A DNA stretch of 64,000 nucleotides from Catellatospora vulcania (GCF_009720385.1 NZ_WARX01000007.1:1-64000); one strand, 5' to 3'; shown: positions 27,077 to 39,590, counted from the first letter of the stretch. The notes: a model not told the origin generated them from the sequence alone. Program-made: numbers and translations.

Positions 27077-27211
27077 GGACACGTAGCGCGAGTGGATCAC
27101 CGTTTTCGGTGGTCGGCGGCGGTTTTCCTGCCGCGCGACGGCACACGACGCACACGCCGCACGGCCTCGCCGCCGCCCCTACCCGCGGACACCTCTGGGG
27201 GGCGGACAGAC

Positions 27212-28081
27212 ATGGCAAGTTCCGGGACGGCAGCAGAGAAGGCGATCGCCAGGAAGGGCCTGTGGCGCGAGCTGAGCGCGGAGTTCGCCGGCACCATGAT
27301 CCTGATCTTGTTCGGTGTCGGCGTGGTGGCGCAGGTCGTCGGCGGCGGGCTGGGCGATCACGACAGCATCGCCTGGGCCTGGGGCCTGGGCGTGACGATG
27401 GGTGTGTACGTCGCCGCGCGCATCAGCGGCGGGCACCTCAATCCGGCGGTGACGTTCTCGCTGGCGCTGTTCAAGGGATTCCCCTGGGTGAAGGTGCTGC
27501 CCTACATCGTCGCGCAGTTCCTGGGCGCGTTCGTGGCGGCGCTGATCGTCCGGTGGAACTACACCGAGACGCTGCACCAGGTGGACCCGGGGCTGACCAT
27601 GAAGACGCAGGGGGTCTTCTCCACCTTGCCCGGCAACGGCTCGCTGCCGATCGGCACCTGGGGCGCGTTCCGCGACCAGATCATCGGCACGGCGATCCTG
27701 CTGTTCGTGGTGCTGGCGCTCACCGACCTGCTCAACCTGCCGCCGCTGGCCAACCTGGCCCCGCTGATGATCGGCCTGCTGGTGGTCGGGATCGGCATGG
27801 CCTGGGGCACCGCGGCCGGCTACGCGATCAACCCGGCCCGTGACTTCGGGCCCCGGCTGGCGTCTTATCTGACCGGTTACGAGTCCGCCTTCAGAGATCA
27901 GTATGGGAATCTCTATTTCTGGGTGCCGATCGTGGCCCCGCTCATCGGCGGGCCGCTGGGCGCCTGGCTGTACCACCTCCTGGTCGGCCGGTATCTCACG
28001 GTGGAGCAGGTGGAAGAGGCGAGCACGCCGGTCGGCACGGTCGGGGTGAAGGAGTCGGGCACGTCCGACAACGACGCGTGA
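27212..28081 (+). CDS. glpF: Glycerol uptake facilitator (aquaglyceroporin, MIP family)
   Basis: 289 aa membrane channel with six helices and the two NPA boxes: [15 protein letters not shown] and [12 protein letters not shown]. The aspartate after the second NPAR is the mark of glycerol-conducting members (GlpF). I chose ATG 27212, with a GGGGGG ribosome-binding site, over the extension to 27092. It is the first gene of glpF-glpK-glpD. Confidence 0.95.
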   Translation: MASSGTAAEKAIARKGLWRELSAEFAGTMILILFGVGVVAQVVGGGLGDHDSIAWAWGLGVTMGVYVAARISGGHLNPAVTFSLALFKGFPWVKVLPYIVAQFLGAFVAALIVRWNYTETLHQVDPGLTMKTQGVFSTLPGNGSLPIGTWGAFRDQIIGTAILLFVVLALTDLLNLPPLANLAPLMIGLLVVGIGMAWGTAAGYAINPARDFGPRLASYLTGYESAFRDQYGNLYFWVPIVAPLIGGPLGAWLYHLLVGRYLTVEQVEEASTPVGTVGVKESGTSDNDA

Positions 28082-28121
28082 GCCGTGCCGACCAGGACGA
28101 CGTACAGGGAGAGGACGCGAG

Positions 28122-29639
28122 ATGGCTGACTTCGTGGGTGCGATCGATCAGGGGACGACGAGCACACGGTTCATGATCTTCGACCGGGGCGGCAACGAGG
28201 TCGGCAAGCACCAGCTGGAGCACAAGCAGTACCTGCCGCAGGCCGGCTGGGTGGAGCACAACCCGCTGGAGATCTGGGAGCGGACCAGCGCCGTGATCCG
28301 CACGGCGCTGTCCCAGCGCAAGCTGCAGGCCTCCGATCTGGCCGCGGTCGGCATCACCAACCAGCGCGAGACCACCGTGGTGTGGGACCGCAAGACCGGG
28401 CGGCCCTACTACAACGCCATCGTGTGGCAGGACACCCGCACCGACCGCATCGCCTCCGCGCTGGACCGCGACGGCCGCGGCGACACCATCCGGCGCAAGG
28501 CCGGGCTGCCGCCCGCGACGTACTTCTCCGGCGGCAAGATCCAGTGGATCCTGGAGAACGTCGACGGCGTACGCGAAGCCGCCCAGCGCGGCGACGCGCT
28601 GTTCGGCAACACCGACACCTGGACCCTGTGGTACCTGACCGGCGGCTCCGACGGCGGCGTGCACATCACCGACGTGACCAACGCCAGCCGCACCATGCTG
28701 ATGAACCTGGAGACCCTGGACTGGGACGACGAGCTGCTGTCGTTCTTCGACATCCCGCGCGCGATGCTGCCGGAGATCCGGCCGTCGTCGGACCCGTCGC
28801 TGTACGGCATGACCCGGGCCGGCGGGCCGTTCGCCGGGGAGGTGGCGCTGCCGGCGTCACTGGGCGACCAGCAGGCAGCCACGGTGGGGCAGGTGTGCTT
28901 CTCGCCCGGCGAGGCGAAGAACACCTACGGCACCGGCAACTTCATGCTGCTCAACACCGGCACCGAGCTGGTGCGCTCGAAGGCGGGCCTGCTGACCACG
29001 GTCTGCTACAAGTTCGGCGACCAGCCCGCCGTGTACGCCCTGGAGGGCTCCATCGCGGTGACCGGCTCGGCCATCCAGTGGCTGCGCGACCAGCTCGGCA
29101 TCATCAGCGGCGCGGCGCAGAGCGAGTCGCTGGCCCGGCAGGTCGACGACAACGGCGGCGTGTACTTCGTGCCCGCGTTCTCCGGCCTGTTCGCCCCGTA
29201 CTGGCGCTCCGACGCCCGCGGCGTGATCGTGGGCCTGTCCCGCTTCAACACCAACGCGCACCTGGCCCGCGCCGCCCTGGAGGCGATCTGCTACCAGTCG
29301 CGCGACGTGGTCGAGGCGATGGAGAAGGACTCCGGCGTACGGCTGGAGTTCCTGAAGGTCGACGGCGGCATCACCGCGAACAAGCTGTGCATGCAGCTGC
29401 AGGCCGACATCCTCAACGTGCCGGTGAGCAAGCCGGTCGTCGCCGAGACCACGGCGCTGGGCGCGGCGTACGCGGCCGGGCTCGCGGTGGGCTTCTGGCA
29501 GAACACCGACCAGCTGCGCGAGCAGTGGCACGAGGATCAGCGCTGGGAGCCGACCTGGACCGACGAGCAGCGCGAAGTGGGCTATCAGGGCTGGAAGAAG
29601 GCCGTCGAGCGGACCCTGAACTGGGTCGAGGTCGGGTAA
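28122..29639 (+). CDS. glpK: Glycerol kinase
   Basis: 505 aa FGGY-family kinase. It opens with [19 protein letters not shown] (phosphate-1 motif), and [14 protein letters not shown] and a C-terminal [24 protein letters not shown] block follow. It converts imported glycerol to sn-glycerol 3-phosphate. The AGGGAGAGG site precedes ATG 28122, 40 bp after glpF. The ten-base gap to glpD indicates one operon. Confidence 0.97.
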   Translation: MADFVGAIDQGTTSTRFMIFDRGGNEVGKHQLEHKQYLPQAGWVEHNPLEIWERTSAVIRTALSQRKLQASDLAAVGITNQRETTVVWDRKTGRPYYNAIVWQDTRTDRIASALDRDGRGDTIRRKAGLPPATYFSGGKIQWILENVDGVREAAQRGDALFGNTDTWTLWYLTGGSDGGVHITDVTNASRTMLMNLETLDWDDELLSFFDIPRAMLPEIRPSSDPSLYGMTRAGGPFAGEVALPASLGDQQAATVGQVCFSPGEAKNTYGTGNFMLLNTGTELVRSKAGLLTTVCYKFGDQPAVYALEGSIAVTGSAIQWLRDQLGIISGAAQSESLARQVDDNGGVYFVPAFSGLFAPYWRSDARGVIVGLSRFNTNAHLARAALEAICYQSRDVVEAMEKDSGVRLEFLKVDGGITANKLCMQLQADILNVPVSKPVVAETTALGAAYAAGLAVGFWQNTDQLREQWHEDQRWEPTWTDEQREVGYQGWKKAVERTLNWVEVG

Positions 29640-29649
29640 GGGGCCCAGC

Positions 29650-31350
29650 ATGGACGTCGTCGCGCTTTCCGCTGAGTCGCGCCGCCAGGCGCTGGCCGAC
29701 ATGGCCGCCCGTGAGCTGGACATCCTCGTCATCGGCGGGGGCGTGGTCGGGGCCGGCGCGGCGCTCGACGCGGCCACCCGCGGCCTGCGGACCGGCCTGG
29801 TCGAGGCGCGGGACTGGGCCTCGGGCACGTCCAGCCGGTCCAGCAAGCTGATCCACGGCGGCCTGCGCTACCTGGAGATGCTGGACTTCGGGCTGGTCGC
29901 CGAGGCGCTGAAGGAGCGGGCGCTGCTGCTCACCCGCCTCGCCCCGCACCTGGTCAAGCCGGTGAAGTTCCTCTACCCGCTCACCCACCGGGTGTGGGAG
30001 CGGCCGTACGTCGGCTCGGGCGTGCTGCTGTACGACCTGATGGGCCTGGGCACCGGCAACGGCCGCGGCGTGCCGCACCACCGGCACCTGAGCCATCGCC
30101 GGGCCCTGCGCGAGGCACCCTGCCTGAAGAAGGCCTCGCTGGTCGGCGCGGTGCAGTATTACGACGGCCAGGTCGATGACGCCCGGCACACGATGACCGT
30201 GGTGCGCACCGCGGCGTCGTACGGCGCGATGGTCGCCAACCGGGCGAAGATCGTCGAATTCCTGCGCGAAGGCGAGCGGGTGGTCGGCGCGACGGTCGAG
30301 GACGTGCTCACCGGCGAGACCTACGAGATCCGCGCCCAGCAGGTGATCAACGCGACCGGCGTGTGGACCGACGAGACGCAGCGCATGGCCGACACCCGCG
30401 GGCAGTTCCACGTGCGCGCCTCCAAGGGCGTGCACCTGCTGGTGCCGCGCGACCGCATCCAGTCGCGCACCGGGCTGATCCTGCGCACCGAGAAGAGCGT
30501 GCTGTTCGTGATCCCGTGGGGACGGCACTGGATCGTCGGCACCACCGACACCGACTGGAACCTGGACCTGGCCCATCCGGCGGCGACCGCGCACGACATC
30601 AAGTACCTGCTGGAGCACGTGAACTCGGTGCTGGTCACCAAGCTGACCATGGCCGACGTCGAGGGCGTCTACGCCGGGCTGCGCCCGCTGCTGGCGGGGG
30701 AGTCCGAGGAGACCAGCAAGCTGTCCCGCGAGCACCTGGTCGGGCACCCGGTGCCGGGGCTGGTGGTCATCGCCGGCGGCAAGTACACGACGTACCGGGT
30801 GATGGGCAAGGACGCCGTCGACGAGGCGGTGCGCAGCCTGGACCAGCGGGTCCCGGAGTCGATGACGCACGAGGTGCCGCTCGCCGGGGCGGAGGGCTAC
30901 AAGGTGCTGTGGAACCGGCGGCACCTGCTGGCCCAGGAGTCGGGCCTGCACGTGGTGCGCATCGAGCACCTGCTCAACCGGTACGGCTCGATGATCCATG
31001 AGGTGCTGCGCCTGGTGGCCGAGGACCCGTCGCTGGCCGAGCCGCTACCCGGCGCCGACGACTACCTGGGCGCGGAGGCGGTGTACGCCGCCTCGCACGA
31101 GGGCGCGCTGCACGTCGACGACGTGCTGGCCCGGCGTACCCGGGCGTCGATCGAGACCTGGTCGCGCGGGGTGCAGGCGGCCCCGACGGTGGCCCGGCTG
31201 ATGGGCGGGGTGCTCGGCTGGTCCGACAAGGAGATCGAGGAGGAGACCGAGGTGTACGCGGCCCGCGTGGAGGCCGAGCGGCAGTCGCAGCAGGAGCCCG
31301 ACGACGAGTCGGCGGAGCAGGTTCGGCTGGCTGCGCCCGATCTTGGCTGA
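29650..31350 (+). CDS. glpD: Aerobic glycerol-3-phosphate dehydrogenase
   Basis: 566 aa FAD-dependent dehydrogenase: DILVIGGGVVGAGAALDAATRGL is the Rossmann FAD motif, SSKLIHGGLRYLE is family-specific, and GGKYTTYRVMGKDAVD near 375-390 is the FAD-ribityl contact. A C-terminal DUF/helical cap runs from about 420. It oxidises glycerol 3-phosphate to DHAP and passes electrons to menaquinone at the membrane. The product is the same DHAP made by the adjacent DHA kinase, tying the two loci together metabolically. Confidence 0.97.
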   Translation: MDVVALSAESRRQALADMAARELDILVIGGGVVGAGAALDAATRGLRTGLVEARDWASGTSSRSSKLIHGGLRYLEMLDFGLVAEALKERALLLTRLAPHLVKPVKFLYPLTHRVWERPYVGSGVLLYDLMGLGTGNGRGVPHHRHLSHRRALREAPCLKKASLVGAVQYYDGQVDDARHTMTVVRTAASYGAMVANRAKIVEFLREGERVVGATVEDVLTGETYEIRAQQVINATGVWTDETQRMADTRGQFHVRASKGVHLLVPRDRIQSRTGLILRTEKSVLFVIPWGRHWIVGTTDTDWNLDLAHPAATAHDIKYLLEHVNSVLVTKLTMADVEGVYAGLRPLLAGESEETSKLSREHLVGHPVPGLVVIAGGKYTTYRVMGKDAVDEAVRSLDQRVPESMTHEVPLAGAEGYKVLWNRRHLLAQESGLHVVRIEHLLNRYGSMIHEVLRLVAEDPSLAEPLPGADDYLGAEAVYAASHEGALHVDDVLARRTRASIETWSRGVQAAPTVARLMGGVLGWSDKEIEEETEVYAARVEAERQSQQEPDDESAEQVRLAAPDLG

Positions 31351-31370
31351 GGGCGCTCTAATGTGATTTC

Positions 31371-32828
31371 ATGCGAATTGTCCCGGCCGTGCGTGATGTC
31401 AGGATCTGGAGCGCCGCGCTCGTGGCGGGCGCACTGCTGCTGGGCGGGTGCAGCGGCTCACCGCCGCCCGCCCGGCCGGGACCGATGGGCCTCGAACCCG
31501 GCCTGGAGGCCGACACCCCAGCCGAGGTCGACCTGGCCGGGGTAGGCGACCCGTACTTCCCGAACTACGGCAACGGCGGCTACGACGTCGCCTCGTACGG
31601 GCTCAAGGTGAAGTTCGACCCCGCCTCCGGCCGGCTCGACGGCACCGCCACCGTCAAGGCCCAGGCCACCGTGCCGCTGGACCGCTTCCACCTGGACCTC
31701 ATCGGGCTGACCGTCGACTCCGTGGTGGTCGAGGGCGACCCGGCCGAGGTCAGGCGGGACCGCGACGAGCTGGTGATCACGCCGACGAAGCACATCGACT
31801 CGGGGCAGGCGTTCACCGCCGTCATCGCGTACCACGGCAACCCGGGGGACAGCCCGGAGCGCGACGCCGACCACAACGGATTCTTCGTCGGCAAGGACGG
31901 CGCGGTGGCGGTCGGCGAGCCGCAGTCCGCCGCCGCCTGGTTCCCGGTCAACGATCACCCGCGGGACAAGGCGCTCTACACCATCGACGTCACCGTGCCG
32001 AACAAGCTCAGCGGGCTGAGCAACGGGGTGCTCAAGGGGAAGAAGACCGACGGCGACTGGACCACGTGGAGCTGGAACGTCACCGCCCCGATGGCGTCCT
32101 ACCTGGCCACCATGGTCGTCGGCGACTACCGGGTGACGCAGACCGAGCACCGGGGCAAGCCGGTGGTCTACGCGGTGGCCTCCACCGTCCCGGCCGGGGA
32201 GGCCGACCGTAACCTGGCCCGCACCCCCGAGGTCGCCGACTTCCTGGAGAGCCTGTTCGGGCCGTACCCGTTCGACGCGTACGGCGGCATCGTGGTCGGC
32301 GACAACCGGGTCACCGACGAGCTGGAGAACCAGACCCGCCCCATCTACCTGCCCAAGACCTGGGAGAAGGGCCCGGACACGATCATCCTGGCGCACGAGC
32401 TGGCGCATCAGTGGTTCGGCGACAGCGTCTCCGTGCAGTCGTGGCGCGACATGTGGCTCAACGAGGGCTTCGCGACGTACGCCGAGTGGCTGTGGGACGA
32501 GCACCAGGGCGGCCGTACCGTGCAGGAGCACTACGACCGGCGCTACAAGGACCGCAAGGACCGCATGTGGCGGGTGCCCACCGCCGACCCGGGCAGCGAC
32601 GGCATCTTCTCCAGCAGCGTCTACGAGCGCGGCGCGATGACCCTGCACGCCCTGCGCAAACTCGTCGGCGACGACAAGTTCTTCACCATCATGCGCACCT
32701 GGACCGCCGAGCAGCGCGACGGCAACGCCAGCACCGCCGAGTTCATCACCCTGGCCGAACGCATCGCCGCCCGCCCCCTCGACGCCTTCTTCCACCCCTG
32801 GCTCTACGGCAAAACCCGCCCCGAATAA
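31371..32828 (+). CDS. M1-family zinc metallopeptidase, lipoprotein
   Basis: 485 aa. The lipobox LLGGC (Cys about residue 27) follows a short signal, so it should be membrane-anchored outside the cell. An aminopeptidase N-type beta domain (about 60-260) precedes the gluzincin active site HELAHQWFGD (H342, E343, H346) with the third ligand E365 in NEGFAT. The C-terminal ERAP-like helical domain is absent, so it is a short M1 protein of the kind common in actinomycetes. It begins 20 bp after glpD but is functionally unrelated. A hairpin pair follows it. Confidence 0.92.
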   Translation: MRIVPAVRDVRIWSAALVAGALLLGGCSGSPPPARPGPMGLEPGLEADTPAEVDLAGVGDPYFPNYGNGGYDVASYGLKVKFDPASGRLDGTATVKAQATVPLDRFHLDLIGLTVDSVVVEGDPAEVRRDRDELVITPTKHIDSGQAFTAVIAYHGNPGDSPERDADHNGFFVGKDGAVAVGEPQSAAAWFPVNDHPRDKALYTIDVTVPNKLSGLSNGVLKGKKTDGDWTTWSWNVTAPMASYLATMVVGDYRVTQTEHRGKPVVYAVASTVPAGEADRNLARTPEVADFLESLFGPYPFDAYGGIVVGDNRVTDELENQTRPIYLPKTWEKGPDTIILAHELAHQWFGDSVSVQSWRDMWLNEGFATYAEWLWDEHQGGRTVQEHYDRRYKDRKDRMWRVPTADPGSDGIFSSSVYERGAMTLHALRKLVGDDKFFTIMRTWTAEQRDGNASTAEFITLAERIAARPLDAFFHPWLYGKTRPE

Positions 32829-32881
32829 CCCGCCCCACGCCGCCCCGCCCCGCCCCGCCCCGCGTCGCCCGCCGCCTCGGT

Positions 32882-32946
32882 GCCGCGACTCTTAAAGAGT
32901 CGCGGCATCAGGCATGTCCGCAGGCCGCGACTCTTTAAGAGTTGCG
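32882..32946. terminator. Two related hairpins between M1 peptidase and ClC genes
   Basis: First: perfect arms GCCGCGACTCTT (32882-32893) and 32895-32906 around a single A. Second: CGCGACTCTT (32926-32935) with AAGAGTTGCG (32937-32946), one mismatch/GU. The second hairpin contains the stop codon of the minus-strand ClC gene (32935-32937). Likely a bidirectional terminator. The preceding 45 bases are a low-complexity CGCCC run. Confidence 0.7.
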
Positions 32947-34284
32947 CCGGGTGGAGGGGGCGGTGGGCGGGGGTCGGCGGCGGGAGAGGCCGTGTTCGGC
33001 GAGTTGTTCGGTCATGAAGGCGACGACGGTGGCGATGAGGACCACCGGGGTCATGGAGAAGCCGGCCGGGCCCAGGAGCAGGACGACCAGGACTACGGCG
33101 CTGACGGGCAGCGGGAGCATCGCGACGGTGGCGGCGGCCATGCCGGCGGCCATCGCGGGGACCGCGCCGAAGCCGGGCAGCGGGGCGGCCAGCACGCCGA
33201 GCACGCCGCCCAGGGTCACCGCCGGGAAGATCGGGCCGCCGCGCAGCGCGGCCAGCGACAGCGCGTACCCGAGGCCCTTGAACAGGACCAGGGCCAGTAG
33301 CGCGGTCTCCGGCCAGACCGTGGGGTCGGCCGACATCCCCGCGAGCATCTGCTGGCCCGACAGGGCGACCTCCGCCGGGGACCGGCCGGTGATCAGCGCG
33401 TACGCGGCCGCGCACGCGCCCACGCCGAGCGCGGCGAGCACCGTCAGTTCCAGCGGCCGGGCGGTGACCCGCGGGACGAGGCGCCTGGCGAGGCCGCGTA
33501 CCAGCCGGATGCCGACCGCCGCGACGACGGCCAGCGGCAGCGCCCACAGCAGGTCGCCGAGGTCGGGCCGGACGGGGACGGCGGGGATCGGCAGGTTCAG
33601 CGAGCCGATGGGCAGCCCCGACCAGAGCCCCAGGCCGGTGAACACGATCGAGCCGACGCCCGCCGCCAGCAGGCAGGGGATCACCACGGCCGACAGTGCC
33701 GCACCGCTGAGCTGGACCATCTCGATCAGCAGCACCGCGGCGACCACGGGGCTGCCGAAGATCGCGGCGATGGCGGCCGCGGCCCCCGCCCCGCTGACGA
33801 TCAGCGCCGGACGGCTGCCGGGCTCGATGCCGAACAGGTGCGCGGCCAGCAGCGCCAGCCCGCCGCCACCGGCGATCAGCGGCGCCTCCGGCCCGAGCAC
33901 CGCGCCCAGCGGCAGGCTGATCAGCGCCGCGACCAGGACCCAGGGCAGTTGTGCGGGGGTCGGCGGCGGGCCGCCCATGCCGTCGGCGGGGGTGTGCCCG
34001 CCGTGGCCGGGAGCCCAGCGGGCCACCGCGCCGACGCCGAGTCCGGCGAGCGCCAGCAGCGGCAGCGGCCACCACCAGGGCGGGGAGTCGCCGCCGGTCA
34101 ACGCGTGCGGGAGGTCGTGCCAGATCCGGTGCTCGGCGGCGTGCAGCAGGGCCAGGAAGCCGAAGGCCACCAGCGACACGGGCACGCCCAGCAGCCCGGC
34201 GATTCCGAGGACCCGCAGGTATTCCGGTTGCCGGACGAGTGCTGTCTCGCGGTCCGCTGCCTCCTGCGGTGCAATGTCCGACAT
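32935..34284 (-). CDS. ClC-type chloride channel/transporter
   Basis: 449 aa with about 10-12 hydrophobic segments. The anion-pathway motifs are recognisable in divergent form: LGPEAPLIAGGGGLALLAA for the GREGP motif and GGPIFPAVTLGG for the GxFxP motif. The gating glutamate is retained in GPEAP. There is no C-terminal CBS pair. Its ATG lies nine bases after the DUF5996 gene, so the two are probably co-transcribed, but no functional link is evident. Confidence 0.88.
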   Translation of the reverse strand: MSDIAPQEAADRETALVRQPEYLRVLGIAGLLGVPVSLVAFGFLALLHAAEHRIWHDLPHALTGGDSPPWWWPLPLLALAGLGVGAVARWAPGHGGHTPADGMGGPPPTPAQLPWVLVAALISLPLGAVLGPEAPLIAGGGGLALLAAHLFGIEPGSRPALIVSGAGAAAAIAAIFGSPVVAAVLLIEMVQLSGAALSAVVIPCLLAAGVGSIVFTGLGLWSGLPIGSLNLPIPAVPVRPDLGDLLWALPLAVVAAVGIRLVRGLARRLVPRVTARPLELTVLAALGVGACAAAYALITGRSPAEVALSGQQMLAGMSADPTVWPETALLALVLFKGLGYALSLAALRGGPIFPAVTLGGVLGVLAAPLPGFGAVPAMAAGMAAATVAMLPLPVSAVVLVVLLLGPAGFSMTPVVLIATVVAFMTEQLAEHGLSRRRPPPTAPSTRRNS

Positions 34285-34293
34285 GTCACCACG

Positions 34294-35235
34294 TTATGCG
34301 CTGCCGCCCGAGGATCTCGCGTAGACGGCGGCGGAGACCTCCAGCGCGTTCCGGTCCCAGGCGGCGAGCTCGGCGGCGGCCTCGTAGGTGCACTGCAGGA
34401 ACGCCATCAGGGTCGCGTCCGGATCCTCGGCGGTGCGTACGACCTCGTACGGGAGCAGGAACTCGCCCAGTTCCATGTCGTAGACGGCCTGCTCGGGCAG
34501 GACCGGCCAGGCCTGGAAGCCGGGCGGCTCGGGGTAGGCGTACGAGTAGAAGGCGCCCTCGGCCCCGCCGCCCGGCCAGAAGCCGCAGCTGCTCACCTCG
34601 TGGTCATAGGCCAGCCGGCTGACCCGGTCGGGGCAGTTGGGCACCCCGCCCGGATGCGGCGGGGCCTCCTCGCCGGAGAACCGGGTCACCGCGAGGTCCA
34701 GCGCGCCCCAGAACAGGTGCACCGGGCTGACCTTGCCCTGGAACCGGGCCCGGAACGCGGTGAACACCCGGTGCATCTGCACCGTCGCCAGCCAGAACCG
34801 GTGGGCGTACTCCGGGTCGTACGCGCAGTGCTGCTCGTCGTCGGCGAACGGGATCGCCACCGGCAGCTCCACCGGCCGGGCCATGATGTCGACCGGCATG
34901 CCGAGCGAGTCCAGCGCCTGCATCACGGCCGCGTAGAAATCGGCGACGCTGCGCGGGCGCAGCTCCACCTCGCGGCGCTCGCCGCCCGTCGTGCGCAGGT
35001 CGAGCACGTGCCGCTGGAAGTCGAACGTCATCTCCAGCCCGGCCGAACCGTACGGCATCAGCGAGGTGGTGAAACCGCGGACGTCCACGTAGAGCGGCAC
35101 CTGCCACCAATGGTTGATCATCGGCTCCAGCGCCAGCCGCACCTTGCCCACCACCTGGGTCCACAGGTGCAGCGTGTCCCGTGTGTCCGACCACTCCGCC
35201 AGCGTCAACGCAGGCCAGACTCCCTTGCTGGTCAC
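34294..35235 (-). CDS. DUF5996 family protein
   Basis: 313 aa soluble protein with the DUF5996 pattern: WPALTLAEWSDTRDTLHLWTQVVGKVRLALEP..NHWWQVPLYV at the start, then GLEMTFDFQ, and SPVHLFWGALDLAVTRFSG in the middle. The family is widespread in actinobacteria and proteobacteria without an established function. It is first in a two-gene unit with the ClC gene. It is divergent from the AAA ATPase at 35307 across 71 bp. Confidence 0.85.
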   Translation of the reverse strand: MTSKGVWPALTLAEWSDTRDTLHLWTQVVGKVRLALEPMINHWWQVPLYVDVRGFTTSLMPYGSAGLEMTFDFQRHVLDLRTTGGERREVELRPRSVADFYAAVMQALDSLGMPVDIMARPVELPVAIPFADDEQHCAYDPEYAHRFWLATVQMHRVFTAFRARFQGKVSPVHLFWGALDLAVTRFSGEEAPPHPGGVPNCPDRVSRLAYDHEVSSCGFWPGGGAEGAFYSYAYPEPPGFQAWPVLPEQAVYDMELGEFLLPYEVVRTAEDPDATLMAFLQCTYEAAAELAAWDRNALEVSAAVYARSSGGSA

Positions 35236-35306
35236 CTTCCCAGCATGCCGGACCCGGGCCGGGCGCGGCGGCGGTTCGGCGGGGCGGGCGGCGATACGGT
35301 CGGGGG

Positions 35307-36077
35307 ATGGCGAAGGCGGGTGGCGGGTTCCTGCGGTGGGTCGAGCTCGACGACGACGGGGTGGACACCACGGCGTACCCGTTCGCGCTGCCGGTGGTGG
35401 CGGGGCTGCGCAAGGCCGGGCGGCTGGAGCTGGACCCGAAGGTGACGTTCCTGGTCGGCGACAACGGCACCGGCAAGTCGACCCTGGTCGAGGCGATCGC
35501 GGTGGCGGCCGGGTTCAACCCGGAGGGCGGCTCGCAGAACTTCAACTTCGCCACCCGGGCCAGCGAGTCCGTGCTCGGCGAGCACCTGACGCTGGTACGC
35601 GGCCTGCGCAAGCCGCGCACCGGGTTCTTCCTGCGCGCGGAGTCGTTCTACAACGTCGCCACCGAGATCGAGCGCCTGGACGTGCAGGGCTCCTACGGCG
35701 GGCGCAACCTGCATGAGCGCTCGCACGGCGAGTCGTTCCTGGACCTGGTCACGCACCGGTTCGGCGCGCAGGGGCTGTACCTGCTCGACGAGCCGGAGGC
35801 GGCGCTTTCGGTGTACGGCTGCCTGGCCGTCATCGCCCGCATCCAGGAGCTGACCGGCCAGGGCTCGCAGTTCGTCATCGCGACCCACTCGCCGATCCTG
35901 CTGGCCGTGCCCGGGGCGCGCATCCTGCAGCTCGACAGCGGCGGCGGGATCACCCCGGTCGGCTTCGACGAGGCCGAGCCGGTCGCGCTGACCCGCTCGT
36001 TCCTCGCCGAGCCGCAGGTGTACCTGCACCACCTGCTGTCCGGGTCGGACCCGGACAGCAGCGGCGCGGCTGGTTAG
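35307..36077 (+). CDS. AAA family (ABC-like) ATPase
   Basis: 256 aa single-domain ATPase related to the predicted ATPase / AAA_21 group (RecF/SMC-like ABC fold without a membrane partner). Walker A GDNGTGKST (about 52), signature-like RSHGESF (about 141), Walker B GLYLLDEPEAAL (about 155-166) and switch histidine in ATHSPILLA. The role is unknown. ATG 35307 follows a weak site. It converges with and overlaps by four bases the methyltransferase gene (stops at 36077 and 36074). Confidence 0.88.
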   Translation: MAKAGGGFLRWVELDDDGVDTTAYPFALPVVAGLRKAGRLELDPKVTFLVGDNGTGKSTLVEAIAVAAGFNPEGGSQNFNFATRASESVLGEHLTLVRGLRKPRTGFFLRAESFYNVATEIERLDVQGSYGGRNLHERSHGESFLDLVTHRFGAQGLYLLDEPEAALSVYGCLAVIARIQELTGQGSQFVIATHSPILLAVPGARILQLDSGGGITPVGFDEAEPVALTRSFLAEPQVYLHHLLSGSDPDSSGAAG

Positions 36078-36739
36078 CCGCCGAGCTGGAAGACGTTGAC
36101 GCGGTGGAGCTGGGCGTCGACGAAGGTCAACGCACTGCCGGTGTCGTAGGTCGCCACCAGGGCCAGCTCCGTGGTGGGCAGGTAGTCCCGGCCGGGATCG
36201 CCGACGAGCACCCGCGCGCCGCGGTCGGCGGCGCGCCGCAGGAAGGGCATCACCCGCTCGGCCATCTCGTCGCTGTAGAAGACGTCGCCGGCCAGCACGA
36301 GATCGGCGTCACCGCCGTCACCGTCGAGCAGGTCGCCCTGTCGGCCTGTCACGGTCACCCCGTTGGCCCGCGCGTTGAGCTCGACCGCCGCGATGGCGTA
36401 CGGGTCGATGTCGTTGGCGGTCACCGTGGCTGCGCCGGCCAGTGCGGCCGCGATCCCGACCAGGCCGGAGCCTGCGGCGAGGTCGAGCACCCGGCGTCCG
36501 TGCGCCACCTCGGGATTGTCGAGCACGTACCGCGCCACGCCCTGGCCGCCGGCCCAGGCGGACGCCCAGAACGGGGTCGCCAGGGCCTGCCCCGCCTCGG
36601 CTTCCATCCGGGCCCACCACACGATCGCGTCGACCGCGAGGTGCAGGCGGATCTCGGGTACGAGGGGCACCGGCATCAGCGAGAGCCGGTCGAGACCGTC
36701 GCTGTGCACCGAGAGTGTTTTGTCCTTGAGGTCATGCAT
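36074..36739 (-). CDS. Class I SAM-dependent methyltransferase (COG3897-like)
   Basis: About 221 aa. N-terminal VPLVPEIRLHLA and PFWASAWAGGQGVARYVLD are typical of the nicotinamide-N-methyltransferase-like/ETFB-lysine methyltransferase-like group. SAM motif I is VLDLAAGSGLVGIAAA, acidic motif II TANDIDPYAI, motif IV DLVLAGDVFYSDE. The frame opens at TTG 36823; GTG 36763 and ATG 36739 are the alternatives, and no ribosome-binding site decides, so ATG is a conservative choice. The target is probably a protein or small molecule; unknown. Confidence 0.85.
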   Translation of the reverse strand: MHDLKDKTLSVHSDGLDRLSLMPVPLVPEIRLHLAVDAIVWWARMEAEAGQALATPFWASAWAGGQGVARYVLDNPEVAHGRRVLDLAAGSGLVGIAAALAGAATVTANDIDPYAIAAVELNARANGVTVTGRQGDLLDGDGGDADLVLAGDVFYSDEMAERVMPFLRRAADRGARVLVGDPGRDYLPTTELALVATYDTGSALTFVDAQLHRVNVFQLGG

Positions 36740-36876
36740 TGCGTAATCAACGCGACCTGTCACTCGCCCAGCATGCCCGATCCGGCGCTCGATCGGTCGC
36801 AGAATCGCCCTGTTCGTCGGCAAAAGTCATCCTTCCCGTGCATGGCGCGCTAGGGTCAGCGGTTGTGGGGCAATAG

Positions 36877-36899
36877 CCGCACCGCGCAGTGCGGTGCGG
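36877..36899 (+). promoter_or_regulatory. Hairpin in the leader of the cold-shock gene
   Basis: Perfect 9-bp stem CCGCACCGC (36877-36885) with GCGGTGCGG (36891-36899), 5-nt loop, about 30 bases before the csp ATG. Cold-shock mRNAs often have structured 5' UTRs; a role here is inference. Confidence 0.4.
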
Positions 36900-36928
36900 G
36901 GCAGTCGACGGCCCCGTGAGAGGGATTC

Positions 36929-37132
36929 ATGGCAACCGGCACCGTCAAGTGGTTCAACGCTGAGAAGGGCTTCGGCTTCATCGAGCAGGACGGCGGGGGT
37001 GCGGACGTTTTCGTCCACTACTCCGCCATCTCCGGTGGCGGATACCGCGAGCTCCAAGAGGGCCAGCAGGTCGAGTTCGAGGTCACCCAGGGCCAGAAGG
37101 GCCCGCAGGCGGCTAACGTCCACCCGCTCTGA
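36929..37132 (+). CDS. Cold-shock protein (CspA family)
   Basis: 67 aa single CSD domain, standard length: [31 protein letters not shown] contains both RNP motifs (KGFGFI and DVFVHY), with AANVHPL at the end. It binds single-stranded RNA/DNA. ATG 36929 is preceded by GAGAGGG. It is monocistronic, followed by a strong hairpin. Confidence 0.96.
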   Translation: MATGTVKWFNAEKGFGFIEQDGGGADVFVHYSAISGGGYRELQEGQQVEFEVTQGQKGPQAANVHPL

Positions 37133-37143
37133 TCAGTGCAGCA

Positions 37144-37184
37144 AAGGGCGTCCCCACCACCGTACAGGTGGTGGGGACGCCCTT
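37144..37184. terminator. Terminator between csp and lon
   Basis: Perfect 18-bp stem 37144-37161 with 37167-37184 and a 5-nt loop (AAGGGCGTCCCCACCACC arm), 11 bases after the csp stop and 18 before the convergent lon stop. Serves both genes. Confidence 0.9.
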
Positions 37185-37202
37185 CCCGTTCGCCCCTGTT
37201 CG

Positions 37203-39575
<2,373 letters not shown>

Positions 39576-39590
39576 CTGCCATCCTGTGAA

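Noticed and set aside
27092-27211. N-terminal extension of glpF
   Set aside because: It adds an Arg/Pro-rich segment unlike aquaglyceroporins. ATG 27212 has a strong ribosome-binding site.
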